Positions 38,343 to 47,469 of a DNA stretch of 64,000 bases are shown piece after piece. Made by a program: the position numbers and the translations under genes. Numbering within the stretch: position 1 is the first letter of the stretch; each line of letters starts with the position of its first letter. The notes below the pieces were generated by a model. The model was given only the letters and a program-made list of their open reading frames with translations. It was not told the origin of the DNA and ran no database searches. Source of the stretch: Acidobacteriota bacterium (GTDB lineage Bacteria; Acidobacteriota; Vicinamibacteria; Vicinamibacterales; UBA8438); contig DQNS01000004.1 of NCBI GenBank assembly GCA_015659035.1, positions 36,440-100,439 of the forward strand, written 5' to 3'.

Positions 38343-39434
38343 CTACGGCGGATCTCGGTGCGACGCTGGACTCTCACGACGAGCTGCGAGCCGGTCCCGC
38401 GCCCAGGCGACGTGCTCGGCGACCAGCGGCTCGGCCAGAGACCCGGCGTCGGGACGGTCTCCTGCACGAGGGTCACCCAACGCCGCCGCCGCCTCGATCT
38501 CGCCGCTGTTGCCGATGGCCACTGCCAGGTTCCGGCGCAACCGCTTCACACGCACGCGGGTCATCGGGCCGTTGCGGATGGCGGCGCGCAGATCGGTGTC
38601 CGACCGCGACCACAACTCGCCCAGTCGCGGCCGGTCGAGCGGCGCCCGCGGCTGCCAGACCGGGTCGGTGCTGACTGGCGCGGTGTCGTTGTACGGGCAG
38701 ACCTCCTGGCAGATGTCGCACCCATAGACGTGCGTGCCGAGCCCGGCGCGCTGGGCCGGTGGAATCGGCCCTTTGGTCTCGATCGTCAGGTAGGACAGAC
38801 ACCGCGTCGCATCGAGCACACCCGGCTCGGGCAACGCGCCAGTCGGACAGGCGTCGAGACACAGCGTGCAGGTCCCGCACTGGTCGAGGCCGGGCGGGTC
38901 CGGGTCGAGCGGCAGACTGCAGAGGATCTCCGACAGGAATAGCCACGACCCGAGCTCGGGGTTGATGAGACAGGTGTTCTTGCCGACCCAGCCGAGCCCT
39001 GCCTGCTGCGCGTACACCTTCTCCTGTACCGGTCCGGTGTCGACGTAGACACGGGTCTCAAGCGGCGCCGGATGCTGGCCCCTCATCCAGTCTCGCAGAG
39101 CCCCGGTGCGCGCCCCGAGCACGGCATGGTAGTCGTCGCCCCAGGCATAGCGGGAGATGAGCGCTTCGCCGGGGTCGTCGATCTGGGTCGAGTAGGGCCG
39201 GGCGGTGTTGTAGAGCGTACCCAGGACCACCACGGACCGCGCCGACGGCATGACCGCCCGTACGTCCGCACGGCGATCCGCGGTGCGGGTCAGGTACCCC
39301 ATTTCGCCGGCGTAGCCACGGTCGAGCCACGCACGCAGCACGCGCAGCTCGCGGAACCCGGCCGCCGGCGCGATGCCGCAGAGGTCGAACCCCAGCTCGC
39401 GCGCCTGTTCCTTGATCGACTCGGATGTCAGCAT
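38343..39434 (-). CDS. queG: Epoxyqueuosine reductase
   Basis: CGTCTLCLDACPTGAL and CDICQEVCPYND iron-sulfur motifs; MGYLTRTADRRADVR. Confidence 0.94.
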   Translation of the reverse strand: MLTSESIKEQARELGFDLCGIAPAAGFRELRVLRAWLDRGYAGEMGYLTRTADRRADVRAVMPSARSVVVLGTLYNTARPYSTQIDDPGEALISRYAWGDDYHAVLGARTGALRDWMRGQHPAPLETRVYVDTGPVQEKVYAQQAGLGWVGKNTCLINPELGSWLFLSEILCSLPLDPDPPGLDQCGTCTLCLDACPTGALPEPGVLDATRCLSYLTIETKGPIPPAQRAGLGTHVYGCDICQEVCPYNDTAPVSTDPVWQPRAPLDRPRLGELWSRSDTDLRAAIRNGPMTRVRVKRLRRNLAVAIGNSGEIEAAAALGDPRAGDRPDAGSLAEPLVAEHVAWARDRLAARRESPASHRDPP

Positions 39435-39520
39435 TTGGGACGGTGTCCTTCCAACCCCTGCGGGAGGTTCGAATCACACGCTCCGTCGATCCCGCCGGAG
39501 GCGTTCCTGAACCTGCAACT

Positions 39521-39560
39521 GGCGAAGCCCTCCGGCGCCTCCTGCCCCTTATCTTCTTGG
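39521..39560 (-). repeat. Heptanucleotide tract plus CCGGAGGGCTTCGCC cap
   Basis: Minus strand AAGAAGATAAGGGGCAGGAGGCGCCGGAGGGCTTCGCC. Confidence 0.6.
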
Positions 39561-39569
39561 AACCTGTCG

Positions 39570-40760
39570 CTAGTAGAACTTCCTCGCAATGTTGAACCCG
39601 ATGAACCAGTCGTCCTTGCTCCCACCCTGCGCGATCTGCGCGGGGGTCGACCCCAACGAGTTCGAGACGTTCAACTGGAACGTGTGCCCACCGACCCGCT
39701 TCTCGACGCCGAACGAGACATGGTGCGCACCGTCGTCGAACCCGGCGAGCCGCGGCGCGTACTCCCCGATCAGATAGACGGTCGGCCGCACGCGGAGCCG
39801 TGCCCCGAGCCCCAGCATGAACGTCGAGTCGTCATCGTCGTCATTCTCGTCGTCGACCGACAGGTGCAACCGGCCCGGCTTGTTCACGTTGCCCACCCAG
39901 GTCGGCTCGATATACACCGAGGCGCGCGTTCCGAGGCGCTTCGACAGAATGGCGGCCACCGACCCCGAGTAGTCATTGCGGAGGTTGTCGAGACCCTCGA
40001 TCGACGCCTGCAGGTCGAGCCCGACCCCGCTCGGGCCACGTTGCCACAAGATGTTCCGGCGCCCGAAGATCTGGATGTTCTTGTTGTTGCCGCGATAGAC
40101 CCCGATCTGCGTACCCGGCAGCAAGCCGTAGCGAAACTCGAGCCCGATGAGCGCCGGTGAGTCGAGCCCGAAGAAGTCCTCCAGCAGGTTGCCATACGCC
40201 GGACCGCCGTCGACGGGTCGGGAGAAGCGGTGCGTCAGCCGGAACGCGAACTTGTTCTGCGGCAACCGGAGCGTGGTCGACAGCGCAATCAGGTTGAAGT
40301 CGGGTTCCAGCACGTCGACTTCCAGATCAGCGACGGCATCCGGACCGCCGGTCGGCTGCATGCCGCCGCCCGCCGCGGCCACGACGGCGAGCGTACCGGT
40401 CATACGACCGTGCCCCGCACCGCAGAAGACGGAGCAGGCAAACCGATGCCGCCCGGGCTCTGCGGCCACGAAGTCGATCGCAATGGGGTCGCCGCCCGGT
40501 GGGATCGCCGCACCGATTCCCAGCGTCGGAATCGCGAACCCGTGCTCGACATCGGCTGATCGGATCAGCAGTCGTACGCTCTCGCCGACCGCCACCTCGA
40601 TCTCGGACGGTGTGAACTCGAACCGCGATGCGGTGATCTCGATCACGCGGGGCTGTTGCTCGCCAGGGTCACTGTGCGCGCCGGCCAGCGCCGCCGTCGA
40701 CCACGGTCCACACCCGAGTACCACCATCGCGAGGGTCGTCACCTCGCACCATCGCTTCAT
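39570..40760 (-). CDS. CuA-like cupredoxin domain fused to DUF5777-like beta-barrel
   Basis: CSVFCGAGHGRM (Cx3Cx3Hx2M, CuA pattern) after HGFAIPTLGI; C-terminal barrel-like repeats ending FIGFNIARKFY. Confidence 0.72.
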   Translation of the reverse strand: MKRWCEVTTLAMVVLGCGPWSTAALAGAHSDPGEQQPRVIEITASRFEFTPSEIEVAVGESVRLLIRSADVEHGFAIPTLGIGAAIPPGGDPIAIDFVAAEPGRHRFACSVFCGAGHGRMTGTLAVVAAAGGGMQPTGGPDAVADLEVDVLEPDFNLIALSTTLRLPQNKFAFRLTHRFSRPVDGGPAYGNLLEDFFGLDSPALIGLEFRYGLLPGTQIGVYRGNNKNIQIFGRRNILWQRGPSGVGLDLQASIEGLDNLRNDYSGSVAAILSKRLGTRASVYIEPTWVGNVNKPGRLHLSVDDENDDDDDSTFMLGLGARLRVRPTVYLIGEYAPRLAGFDDGAHHVSFGVEKRVGGHTFQLNVSNSLGSTPAQIAQGGSKDDWFIGFNIARKFY

Positions 40761-40800
40761 CACGTCAGCCACCGCCTTGTCTCCTCCCCTGCCCGGGTTC

Positions 40801-41094
40801 CTAGTGGTCCGGCTCGGCGCCTTCCGCCGTGTGCCGTGCGTCATCGCCACTGCGGCGCCACCACGACCGCATCCGTCTGGTCGCCGCCGGCCCGGCGATG
40901 ACCGCACCCACCCAGAACGCCACCTCCGCGATGACGATGAGCGCCGTGGCGACCGCCCCCCGACCCGCCGCGCTCAGCGGCAGGAACGGCACACCCAGCA
41001 AACAGACCCACAGGAGCAACGACAGGCTCATCAGGATGACACCCGCGAAGACCCAGCGGTTCTTGGGACGAGTCCACAGGGGCGCGGACGTCAT
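40801..41094 (-). CDS. Small membrane protein (2-3 TM)
   Basis: RWVFAGVILMSLSLLLWVCLLGVPFLPL...TALIVIAEVAFWVGAVIAGPA; overlaps the lpxB stop. Confidence 0.55.
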   Translation of the reverse strand: MTSAPLWTRPKNRWVFAGVILMSLSLLLWVCLLGVPFLPLSAAGRGAVATALIVIAEVAFWVGAVIAGPAATRRMRSWWRRSGDDARHTAEGAEPDH

Positions 41095-42245
41095 GATGCC
41101 CGGTGCGCTCGTACGACGTCGAGCACCTGTTCAGCGGCGCGGCGGCTGGCGCCGGACCCACCCAGCTTCTCGCGTACGGTCCGCAGCTCGGCTCGCGTCG
41201 TCGCCGCGTGGGTCTCGTCGGTCAGAAACCGCACCGCCTCGCCGGCGACCGCCTCCGGGGTGAATGCCTCCTGCAGAAACTCCGGCACGATCGGCTTCTC
41301 CGCGACCAGGTTCACCATGCCGAATGCGTTCACCCGCACGAACCGGCGGCCCATCCAGTAGGTCAGCGGCGACAACCGGTAGACCACGACCATCGGCCGC
41401 TCGTGAATCGCGGTTTGGATGGTGGCGGTACCGGAAGCCGTGAGCACGACGTCGGCGGCGACGAGCACGGCGTCGGTTTGCGACTCGACGATACAGGGGA
41501 CGCGCGACGTCACACGCGTCAGCCGGGCCAGCGGCTCGAACAGCGCGTCAGGCAGGTTCGGTGCCCGAGCGATCACGAACTGGACCGACGGCACCGCTCG
41601 CGCGATCCGCTCGACGGCACCGACCAGATCCGGCAAGATCATGCGGAGCTCGTTCGCCCGGCTTCCTGGCAAGACCGCCACCGTCGGCGCCTCGGGGTCC
41701 AACCGATACGCCCGCCGGAAGGCGTCTCGGCCGAGCGCGGGCGTCGCGAGGTCGAGCAACGGGTGCCCGACGAACGCGACCGGAATGTCCGCCTCCCGAT
41801 AGAGCGCCTCCTCGAACGGGAAGATGACCAGCGCGCGGGTCACGAACCGCTTCATCGTCCGGAGCCGACCGCGTCGCCACGCCCAGACCTGCGGGCTGAT
41901 GTAGTAGACAACCGGAATCCCGAGCTCTGCGACCGAGGCGCCGAGCCGGAAGTTGAAACCGGGATAGTCGATGGCCACGAACACGTCCGGGCGCTCGGCC
42001 CGCGCCGTCGTCACCAGACGGCGGTAGGTCGCCCACAGCCGCGGCAACGCCGGCACCACCTCGGCCAGCCCGGTCACCGCGAGGCCACCGAAGTCCCGCA
42101 CCAGCCGGCCACCGGACGCCGCGAGCTGCTCGCCGCCGAGACCGAACACGTCGGCGGTGGGATCCAGCCGCCGGATCTCGGTGGTCAGGGCGCCGGCATA
42201 CAGGTCGCCCGACGGCTCACCGCACGAAAGCATCACCTTGGTCAT
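41091..42245 (-). CDS. lpxB: Lipid-A-disaccharide synthase
   Basis: MLSCGEPSGDLYAGAL, FVAIDYPGFNFRL, YYISPQVWAWRRGR, LPGSRANEL, SGTATIQTAI. Confidence 0.95.
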   Translation of the reverse strand: MTKVMLSCGEPSGDLYAGALTTEIRRLDPTADVFGLGGEQLAASGGRLVRDFGGLAVTGLAEVVPALPRLWATYRRLVTTARAERPDVFVAIDYPGFNFRLGASVAELGIPVVYYISPQVWAWRRGRLRTMKRFVTRALVIFPFEEALYREADIPVAFVGHPLLDLATPALGRDAFRRAYRLDPEAPTVAVLPGSRANELRMILPDLVGAVERIARAVPSVQFVIARAPNLPDALFEPLARLTRVTSRVPCIVESQTDAVLVAADVVLTASGTATIQTAIHERPMVVVYRLSPLTYWMGRRFVRVNAFGMVNLVAEKPIVPEFLQEAFTPEAVAGEAVRFLTDETHAATTRAELRTVREKLGGSGASRRAAEQVLDVVRAHRAS

Positions 42246-42279
42246 GCCGCCACGCGTCCGGTGATGGGGTGATTCGGTG

Positions 42280-43791
42280 TCAGGGGGCCAGACGGGACCC
42301 ACGGGGCGCGCCGTGGGCGGCGGATGATCGGCGCAGATCGGCGCGTGACAGATCCAGCTCGTCAATCGACAGCACTTCGACGTTGTCGAACCCGACACCG
42401 GGGAGATCGTCGACGAACGCCGAGGCCTCCCCGACGAGCACGATCGACAGGCGTTGCGGCTGCAGATACGTGCGGGTCACACGCCGGATGTCGTTGACCG
42501 TGACGGCGTTGATCCGAGCGGGATAGGTTGGGAGATCGGCGAGGTCGAGTCCGTAGAGCAGCGACTCGAGCACCTGCGCCGCAATGGCATTCGGGGTCTC
42601 GAGGGTGAGAGGGAAGCTGCCGGCCAGATACGCTTGAGCGTTCTGGAGCTCGAAAGCGCTCACCCGCTCGCGCCGGAGCCGGGCCACCTCGTCCACCATC
42701 AGGCGCAACGCCTCGGCGGTCGCGCCCGATCGGGTATCGGTCTTGGCCATGAAGTCGCCGCCGAACCGGCGGCTGGCCATGTCGGCCGACGCAGCATAGG
42801 TAAGCGACCGCTCGGTGCGCAGTACGCTGCCCAACCGGTTCCCACCTTCGCCACCCAGGATCTTGATCGCCACGTCGAAGGCGAGAAAGTCCGGGTCGGC
42901 GCGTGGGAGCCCGACCTGCCCGACGCGGATCGCCGTCTGCACCGAACCCGGCTTGTCGATGATCACCACCCGACTGGTCGGTTCCGGCAAGGCCGCGCGA
43001 AGCGGCGGCGGCAGGGTCTTGCGTTCCCAATCGCCGAACACCCGCTCGGCGGCCGCGAACGCCTCCTCAACGTCGACGTCACCGACGATTCCGAGCAGCG
43101 CGTTGTTGGGCGCGTAGTAGGTTTCGTGAAACGCGCGCAGGTCGTCACGCGTGATCGCCTGCACCGACGCCGGTGTGCCGTTGTGCGGCATACCGTAGGG
43201 GTGAACCCCGTAGACCAGCCGCCCGAACACCATACCCGCCAAGTACGCCGGGTCCTCGTAGCTGACCTGGAGCCCCGAGAGCACCTGCTGCCGCTGCCGC
43301 TCAATCTCGCCAGGCGCGAACGCTGGGTTGCGCGTGATGTCCGCGACGAGGTGGACGCCGAATTCGAAACTGTCCATCATGACCAGGACGTTGACGAAGC
43401 TCAGGTCCGTCCCCGCGCCCACACTGAGGAGGCCGCCGATGGTATCGATGCTCTCGGCGATCTCGGTGGCGTTGCGACTCGTTGTGCCCTGGTCGAGCAG
43501 CTGCGCCGTCAGCGCCGCGACGCCGTTCCTGCCGGCGGGGTCCGAGGCCGCGCCGGAGCCGATCATCAGCCGCAGGTTGACCGCCGGCTGCTCGTCGTGT
43601 GTCACCACCACGACCTGGAGCCCGTTGGCCAGCGTGCGGATCTCATAGGGCGGGAAGGTCACCGCACGCGCCGGCAACGGCGGGGGCGCGCTTTCCCGTG
43701 GCCAGTCGGTCGGCCGCTGCGCCGCCGACGGCGCGGCGCCACCCAGCGCCAGCAAGACGAGGAGGCCGATCCAGCGGGCGGCCAGCCTCAC
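42280..43791 (-). CDS. M16-family peptidase, non-catalytic partner
   Basis: M16 fold sequence (YEIRTLANGLQVVVVTHDEQPAVNLRLMI), but no HxxEH in the expected place (GRNGVAALTAQLLDQG). Confidence 0.88.
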   Translation of the reverse strand: MRLAARWIGLLVLLALGGAAPSAAQRPTDWPRESAPPPLPARAVTFPPYEIRTLANGLQVVVVTHDEQPAVNLRLMIGSGAASDPAGRNGVAALTAQLLDQGTTSRNATEIAESIDTIGGLLSVGAGTDLSFVNVLVMMDSFEFGVHLVADITRNPAFAPGEIERQRQQVLSGLQVSYEDPAYLAGMVFGRLVYGVHPYGMPHNGTPASVQAITRDDLRAFHETYYAPNNALLGIVGDVDVEEAFAAAERVFGDWERKTLPPPLRAALPEPTSRVVIIDKPGSVQTAIRVGQVGLPRADPDFLAFDVAIKILGGEGGNRLGSVLRTERSLTYAASADMASRRFGGDFMAKTDTRSGATAEALRLMVDEVARLRRERVSAFELQNAQAYLAGSFPLTLETPNAIAAQVLESLLYGLDLADLPTYPARINAVTVNDIRRVTRTYLQPQRLSIVLVGEASAFVDDLPGVGFDNVEVLSIDELDLSRADLRRSSAAHGAPRGSRLAP

Positions 43792-45173
43792 TGGTCGCCT
43801 CCGGGTCGCAGAAACGACCGGCCGGCCGACGCGGGCGGCAGGATCGTGAGCACCAGCCGATTCTCCTCGTTGAAGTAGGTGCGGGCGACCCGCCGGACGT
43901 CTTCCCTGGTGATGCCCATGAAGATGTCGAACTCGGCGTCGGCGGTGGTGATGTCGCTGTGGATCACCGCGGCGTGCGACAGATGCGACGCCTTCTGCTC
44001 GACGGTGAGGCGGGTGAAGATGTAGTCGCGCGCGAACTGGTTCTTGGCCCGCTGCAGCTCCTGGTCGCTGATCAGCTCGGTCTTCAACCGGTCGAACTCC
44101 CCGATGAGCGCCGCCTCCGACTCCTCGGGGGTCCGCCCGGGCTGCACGATCGACACGGCGTAAAACAGGTTCGGGTCCTCGATGATGTGCCCGGCGCCGA
44201 ACGCCGACACGGCGAGCTGATCCTCATAGACCAGACGCCGGTATATTCGCGAGCTCTGCCCGTCAGACAGCAGCTTCGCCGCGATGTGCAGTGGATAGGC
44301 GTCGGGGTGCCCGTCGTAGGTGATGTGATGCGCCACGACCACCGCCGGCAGCGGCCAGTTCTGGTCCTCGGTGATCGTGACCCGGCGCTCGCCGGTCTGA
44401 GGCGGCTCGCGTGGGATGTCGCGGGGCACGCGGTGCGTCGCCTTCGGCACGCGGTCGAAGTACTGCTTTACGAGCGCGAGCGACTCGGCCGACTCGAAGT
44501 CTCCGACCAGCACGAGGGTGGCGTTCTCCGGAACGTAGTAGGTGTCGAAAAACCCCTGGACATCCTCGACCGAGGCCGCCTCGAGGTCCGCCATACTCCC
44601 GATCGCGGTGTGCTTGTAGGGGTGCACGCCGTAGGCCTGGTCGTACAGGATTTCGGAGAGCAACCCGAACGGCGAGTCCTCGTATCGCCACCGGCGTTCT
44701 TCCTTGACGACCTGCCGCTCCGCCTCGAACGTCGTCTCGTCGATCCGCAGCGTCGCCATCCGGTCCGCCTCGAGCCACAACACCAGCGGCAGATACTGCG
44801 CCGGCACCGTTTCGTGGAAGACGGTCTCGTCCTCGGTCGTGTAGGCGTTGCCTTCGCCCCCCACCCTGGAGATCAGCGTGAGATGCGAGTCGGGCAACAC
44901 GTTGCGCGACCCCTTGAACATCATGTGCTCGAAGAGATGTGCGAACCCGGTCCGCCCGGAGCGTTCGTTCTTCGAGCCGACCCGATACACGAGCTGCAGA
45001 TGGACGATCGGCGTGGAATGATCCTCGGACAGGATCACCGTCAGGCCGTTGTCCAGTGTGTGGAGCTGATACTCAAGCCTTGGCGGCCGCACGGCGGTCT
45101 CGACGGTCGTCGAGGCAACGACCATCCCGACCACCGCCGCGACGAAGGCCAGCCACCGTGTCATGCGACGCAT
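43788..45173 (-). CDS. M16-family zinc peptidase, catalytic
   Basis: HLFEHMMFKGS zinc site; 4-nt overlap with the partner gene. Confidence 0.92.
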   Translation of the reverse strand: MRRMTRWLAFVAAVVGMVVASTTVETAVRPPRLEYQLHTLDNGLTVILSEDHSTPIVHLQLVYRVGSKNERSGRTGFAHLFEHMMFKGSRNVLPDSHLTLISRVGGEGNAYTTEDETVFHETVPAQYLPLVLWLEADRMATLRIDETTFEAERQVVKEERRWRYEDSPFGLLSEILYDQAYGVHPYKHTAIGSMADLEAASVEDVQGFFDTYYVPENATLVLVGDFESAESLALVKQYFDRVPKATHRVPRDIPREPPQTGERRVTITEDQNWPLPAVVVAHHITYDGHPDAYPLHIAAKLLSDGQSSRIYRRLVYEDQLAVSAFGAGHIIEDPNLFYAVSIVQPGRTPEESEAALIGEFDRLKTELISDQELQRAKNQFARDYIFTRLTVEQKASHLSHAAVIHSDITTADAEFDIFMGITREDVRRVARTYFNEENRLVLTILPPASAGRSFLRPGGDQ

Positions 45174-45212
45174 GGTCGAATTATGGCACACACCGGAACG
45201 CCCCGCACCCCG

Positions 45213-45235
45213 CCCTCTCCCCGGAGGGGAGAGGG
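45213..45235. repeat. Perfect 10-bp stem hairpin CCCTCTCCCC gga GGGGAGAGGG
   Basis: Read directly; related sequence near 28262-28290. Confidence 0.7.
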
Positions 45236-45267
45236 AGAAGCCGGAGCGCTGCTGTACCCCGACCTGA

Positions 45268-46080
45268 TTAGTGGAGGAACCGAAAACCCAGCATCGTGAA
45301 GGTCGTGGGCTCCAGGTCGAACGGATCCGCATCGATTCGGCGTTCCCGGGAGAGAAACACCTCGCCAACCCCGTCCGCACCAGGAAAACGGGCTCCGATC
45401 TCGACACGCCCGCCGAGTTGATGGTCCCGTCCGCGCTCACTCTTGTCCACGGACACGAGGGTCATCTCCCCCCCGAGGATCAGCGACACCCGTGGGTGAA
45501 CCGCACGGAGCGCCTGGATGCTCCCGCCGATTTCCGCCGTGTAGTCGACAAACGACCGCTGGACGGTCTTGAGCGCCCGATACCCGATGTCTACATCCCA
45601 GGAGCGGATCCGTAACGGCGAGGTGTACTGGAAGCCGAGCATGTTCCACGTGATTGCAGACTCCTTATCGCGATCGGTCAGGTGACGGGAGACATGGTGA
45701 AAGGTGAACCCGAGCTCCGCGTCCGGCATAACGGTCCGCCACCAGGCCGAGGCGTCGATCGTATAGTTGCCCTGGTTCGGGTCGATCGCCCGAATCTCCT
45801 CGCCGATGATGGCCTCGAAATTCACTAGCAGGTTGATCCGGAAATACTGGAGATCGGCAAAGTCAAGGTCGCCTCCGAAATCGGTGTCCCACACGAAGTT
45901 GTCGTCGTTCGAGACCAACCGCAAGGCGTTGAGGTGAAAGTGGTAGTTTGTCAGGAACCCGAGCGTCGCCGGTGTCTGGCGAGCTGTCGATGCGGCGCTG
46001 CTGGTCTGTGCGTGAACGCGCGATGGCCAGGCACCGATGCCGAGCGTGATGATCGCGACGTACGTCACAAGACGAGGCAT
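45268..46080 (-). CDS. Secreted/outer-membrane hypothetical protein
   Basis: MPRLVTYVAIITLGIGAWPSRVHAQ signal; terminal FTMLGFRFLH. Confidence 0.7.
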   Translation of the reverse strand: MPRLVTYVAIITLGIGAWPSRVHAQTSSAASTARQTPATLGFLTNYHFHLNALRLVSNDDNFVWDTDFGGDLDFADLQYFRINLLVNFEAIIGEEIRAIDPNQGNYTIDASAWWRTVMPDAELGFTFHHVSRHLTDRDKESAITWNMLGFQYTSPLRIRSWDVDIGYRALKTVQRSFVDYTAEIGGSIQALRAVHPRVSLILGGEMTLVSVDKSERGRDHQLGGRVEIGARFPGADGVGEVFLSRERRIDADPFDLEPTTFTMLGFRFLH

Positions 46081-46121
46081 AGGTTTGTAGGGAAAAGATA
46101 CGGCCCTGACCAAGACTCGGT

Positions 46122-46156
46122 GCTTCGGGCTTCAGGGTTCGGGCTTCAGGCTACAG
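46122..46156 (-). repeat. Heptanucleotide tract, five units
   Basis: Plus strand GCTTCGG GCTTCAG GGTTCGG GCTTCAG GCTACAG. Confidence 0.65.
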
Positions 46157-46186
46157 CACGGGAACAACACGAAAACCGGCGCAGCC

Positions 46187-47362
46187 TCAGGTTTCTCCGG
46201 TCTCCGGTCTTCCACCTCCGCCGAGGCTACGGCGGACGGGCCGGTCTCCGGTCTCTTCGGCGCGCTCTGTGGTCCCTTCGAGCTCGGCGAGACGACGCTC
46301 GAGGGCAGCGACCCGTTTGCGCAGGGCCGGGAGCAACGTGAACGAGGTGGCCGCCTTGCGCCAGGCCCGGTTGTCGATGGCCGGCAGCCCCGAGACGAAC
46401 GACCCGGCCGGCACGGAGTTGGTGATCCCCGTCTGGCCTGTCGCCCGGGTGCCCTGACCGACGGTCACGTGCGCGTTCACCCCAACCTGTCCCGCCAGCA
46501 CCACGTCCGCCTCGATGGTCGTGCTGCCCGCGATGCCAACCTGCGCCGCCAGCAGGACGTTTCGCCCGACCTGGACCGAGTGTCCGATCTGTACCAGGTT
46601 GTCGATCTTCGCGCCGGCCCGGATACGCGTCTCGCCAAATGCCGGTCGATCGATCGCCACCTGCGCGCCGATCTCGACATCGTCCTCGATGACGACGTCG
46701 CCAACCTGCGGAATCTTCTGGTGCGTGCCGTCGGGGCGCCGGGCGAACGCGAATCCGTCGCTGCCGATTACGGCCGCGTTCTGCAACACGACCCGGTCGC
46801 CGATCACCACGCGCTCGCGCACGGCCACGTGGGAGTGGATGACGCAATCGGCGCCGACCGTCGCGCCGGGACCGATGTGTACGCCGGGGTGCACGACCGT
46901 TCGAGGTCCGACGGAGACCCCGGACCCGATCGAGACGAACGCCCCGATCGAGACGCCGTCGCCCAGCCGGGCGTCTGCGGCAATGCTGCTTGCCGAGTCG
47001 ATGCCTGACGCCGGCGCGGTCTCGTCGGCAAACAACGCGACCGCGTGGGCGAACGCCAGATACGGCGTCTGGGTGCGCAGCATTGGACAGGGGGCCGGCT
47101 CGGCGTCGTCGGCCAGAATCACCGCCGCCGCCCGCGTCGAACGTAACGCCGTCGTGTATCGGGGATTGGCGAAGAACGTGAGGTCGCCGGCCTGCGCGGT
47201 GTCGATCCCAGCCACGCGGCGGATCTCGATCTCGCCATCGCCCTCAAGCCGGCACTCGAGGCGCGCCGCCACTTCACGGAGCTTCAAACCGGCGCAGTAT
47301 ATCACGCGACGGGGGACCGGCCGGACCAGGTCGCGGCTGACCGCCTCGATGGGTCCGAACAA
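46187..47362 (-). CDS. lpxD: UDP-3-O-(3-hydroxymyristoyl)glucosamine N-acyltransferase; C-terminus extends into repeat DNA
   Basis: N-terminal LpxD domain ([11 protein letters not shown]); left-handed beta-helix hexapeptides; [39 protein letters not shown]. Confidence 0.93.
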   Translation of the reverse strand: MFGPIEAVSRDLVRPVPRRVIYCAGLKLREVAARLECRLEGDGEIEIRRVAGIDTAQAGDLTFFANPRYTTALRSTRAAAVILADDAEPAPCPMLRTQTPYLAFAHAVALFADETAPASGIDSASSIAADARLGDGVSIGAFVSIGSGVSVGPRTVVHPGVHIGPGATVGADCVIHSHVAVRERVVIGDRVVLQNAAVIGSDGFAFARRPDGTHQKIPQVGDVVIEDDVEIGAQVAIDRPAFGETRIRAGAKIDNLVQIGHSVQVGRNVLLAAQVGIAGSTTIEADVVLAGQVGVNAHVTVGQGTRATGQTGITNSVPAGSFVSGLPAIDNRAWRKAATSFTLLPALRKRVAALERRLAELEGTTERAEETGDRPVRRSLGGGGRPETGET

Positions 47363-47366
47363 GATA

Positions 47367-47460
47367 CCGGCGAAGCCCTCCGGCTTCTTCTGACTTCCGT
47401 CCGCTCATCCTGAGCAGAGCACAGGGGTGTTGTTGTCGAAGGACTGACTTCTGGCTCCTT
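47367..47460 (-). repeat. Heptanucleotide tract plus CCGGAGGGCTTCGCCGG cap, split by a CCTTCGACAA...CTCAGGATGAGC repeat
   Basis: CCGGCGAAGCCCTCCGGCTTCTTCTGACTTCCG...CTCATCCTGAGCAGAGC...TTGTCGAAGGACTGACTTCTGGCTCCTT. Confidence 0.7.
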
Positions 47461-47469
47461 AAGCACCCT

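Noticed and set aside
43599-45299. 566-aa plus-strand ORF
   Set aside because: Antisense to the M16 peptidase gene with HxxEH motif.
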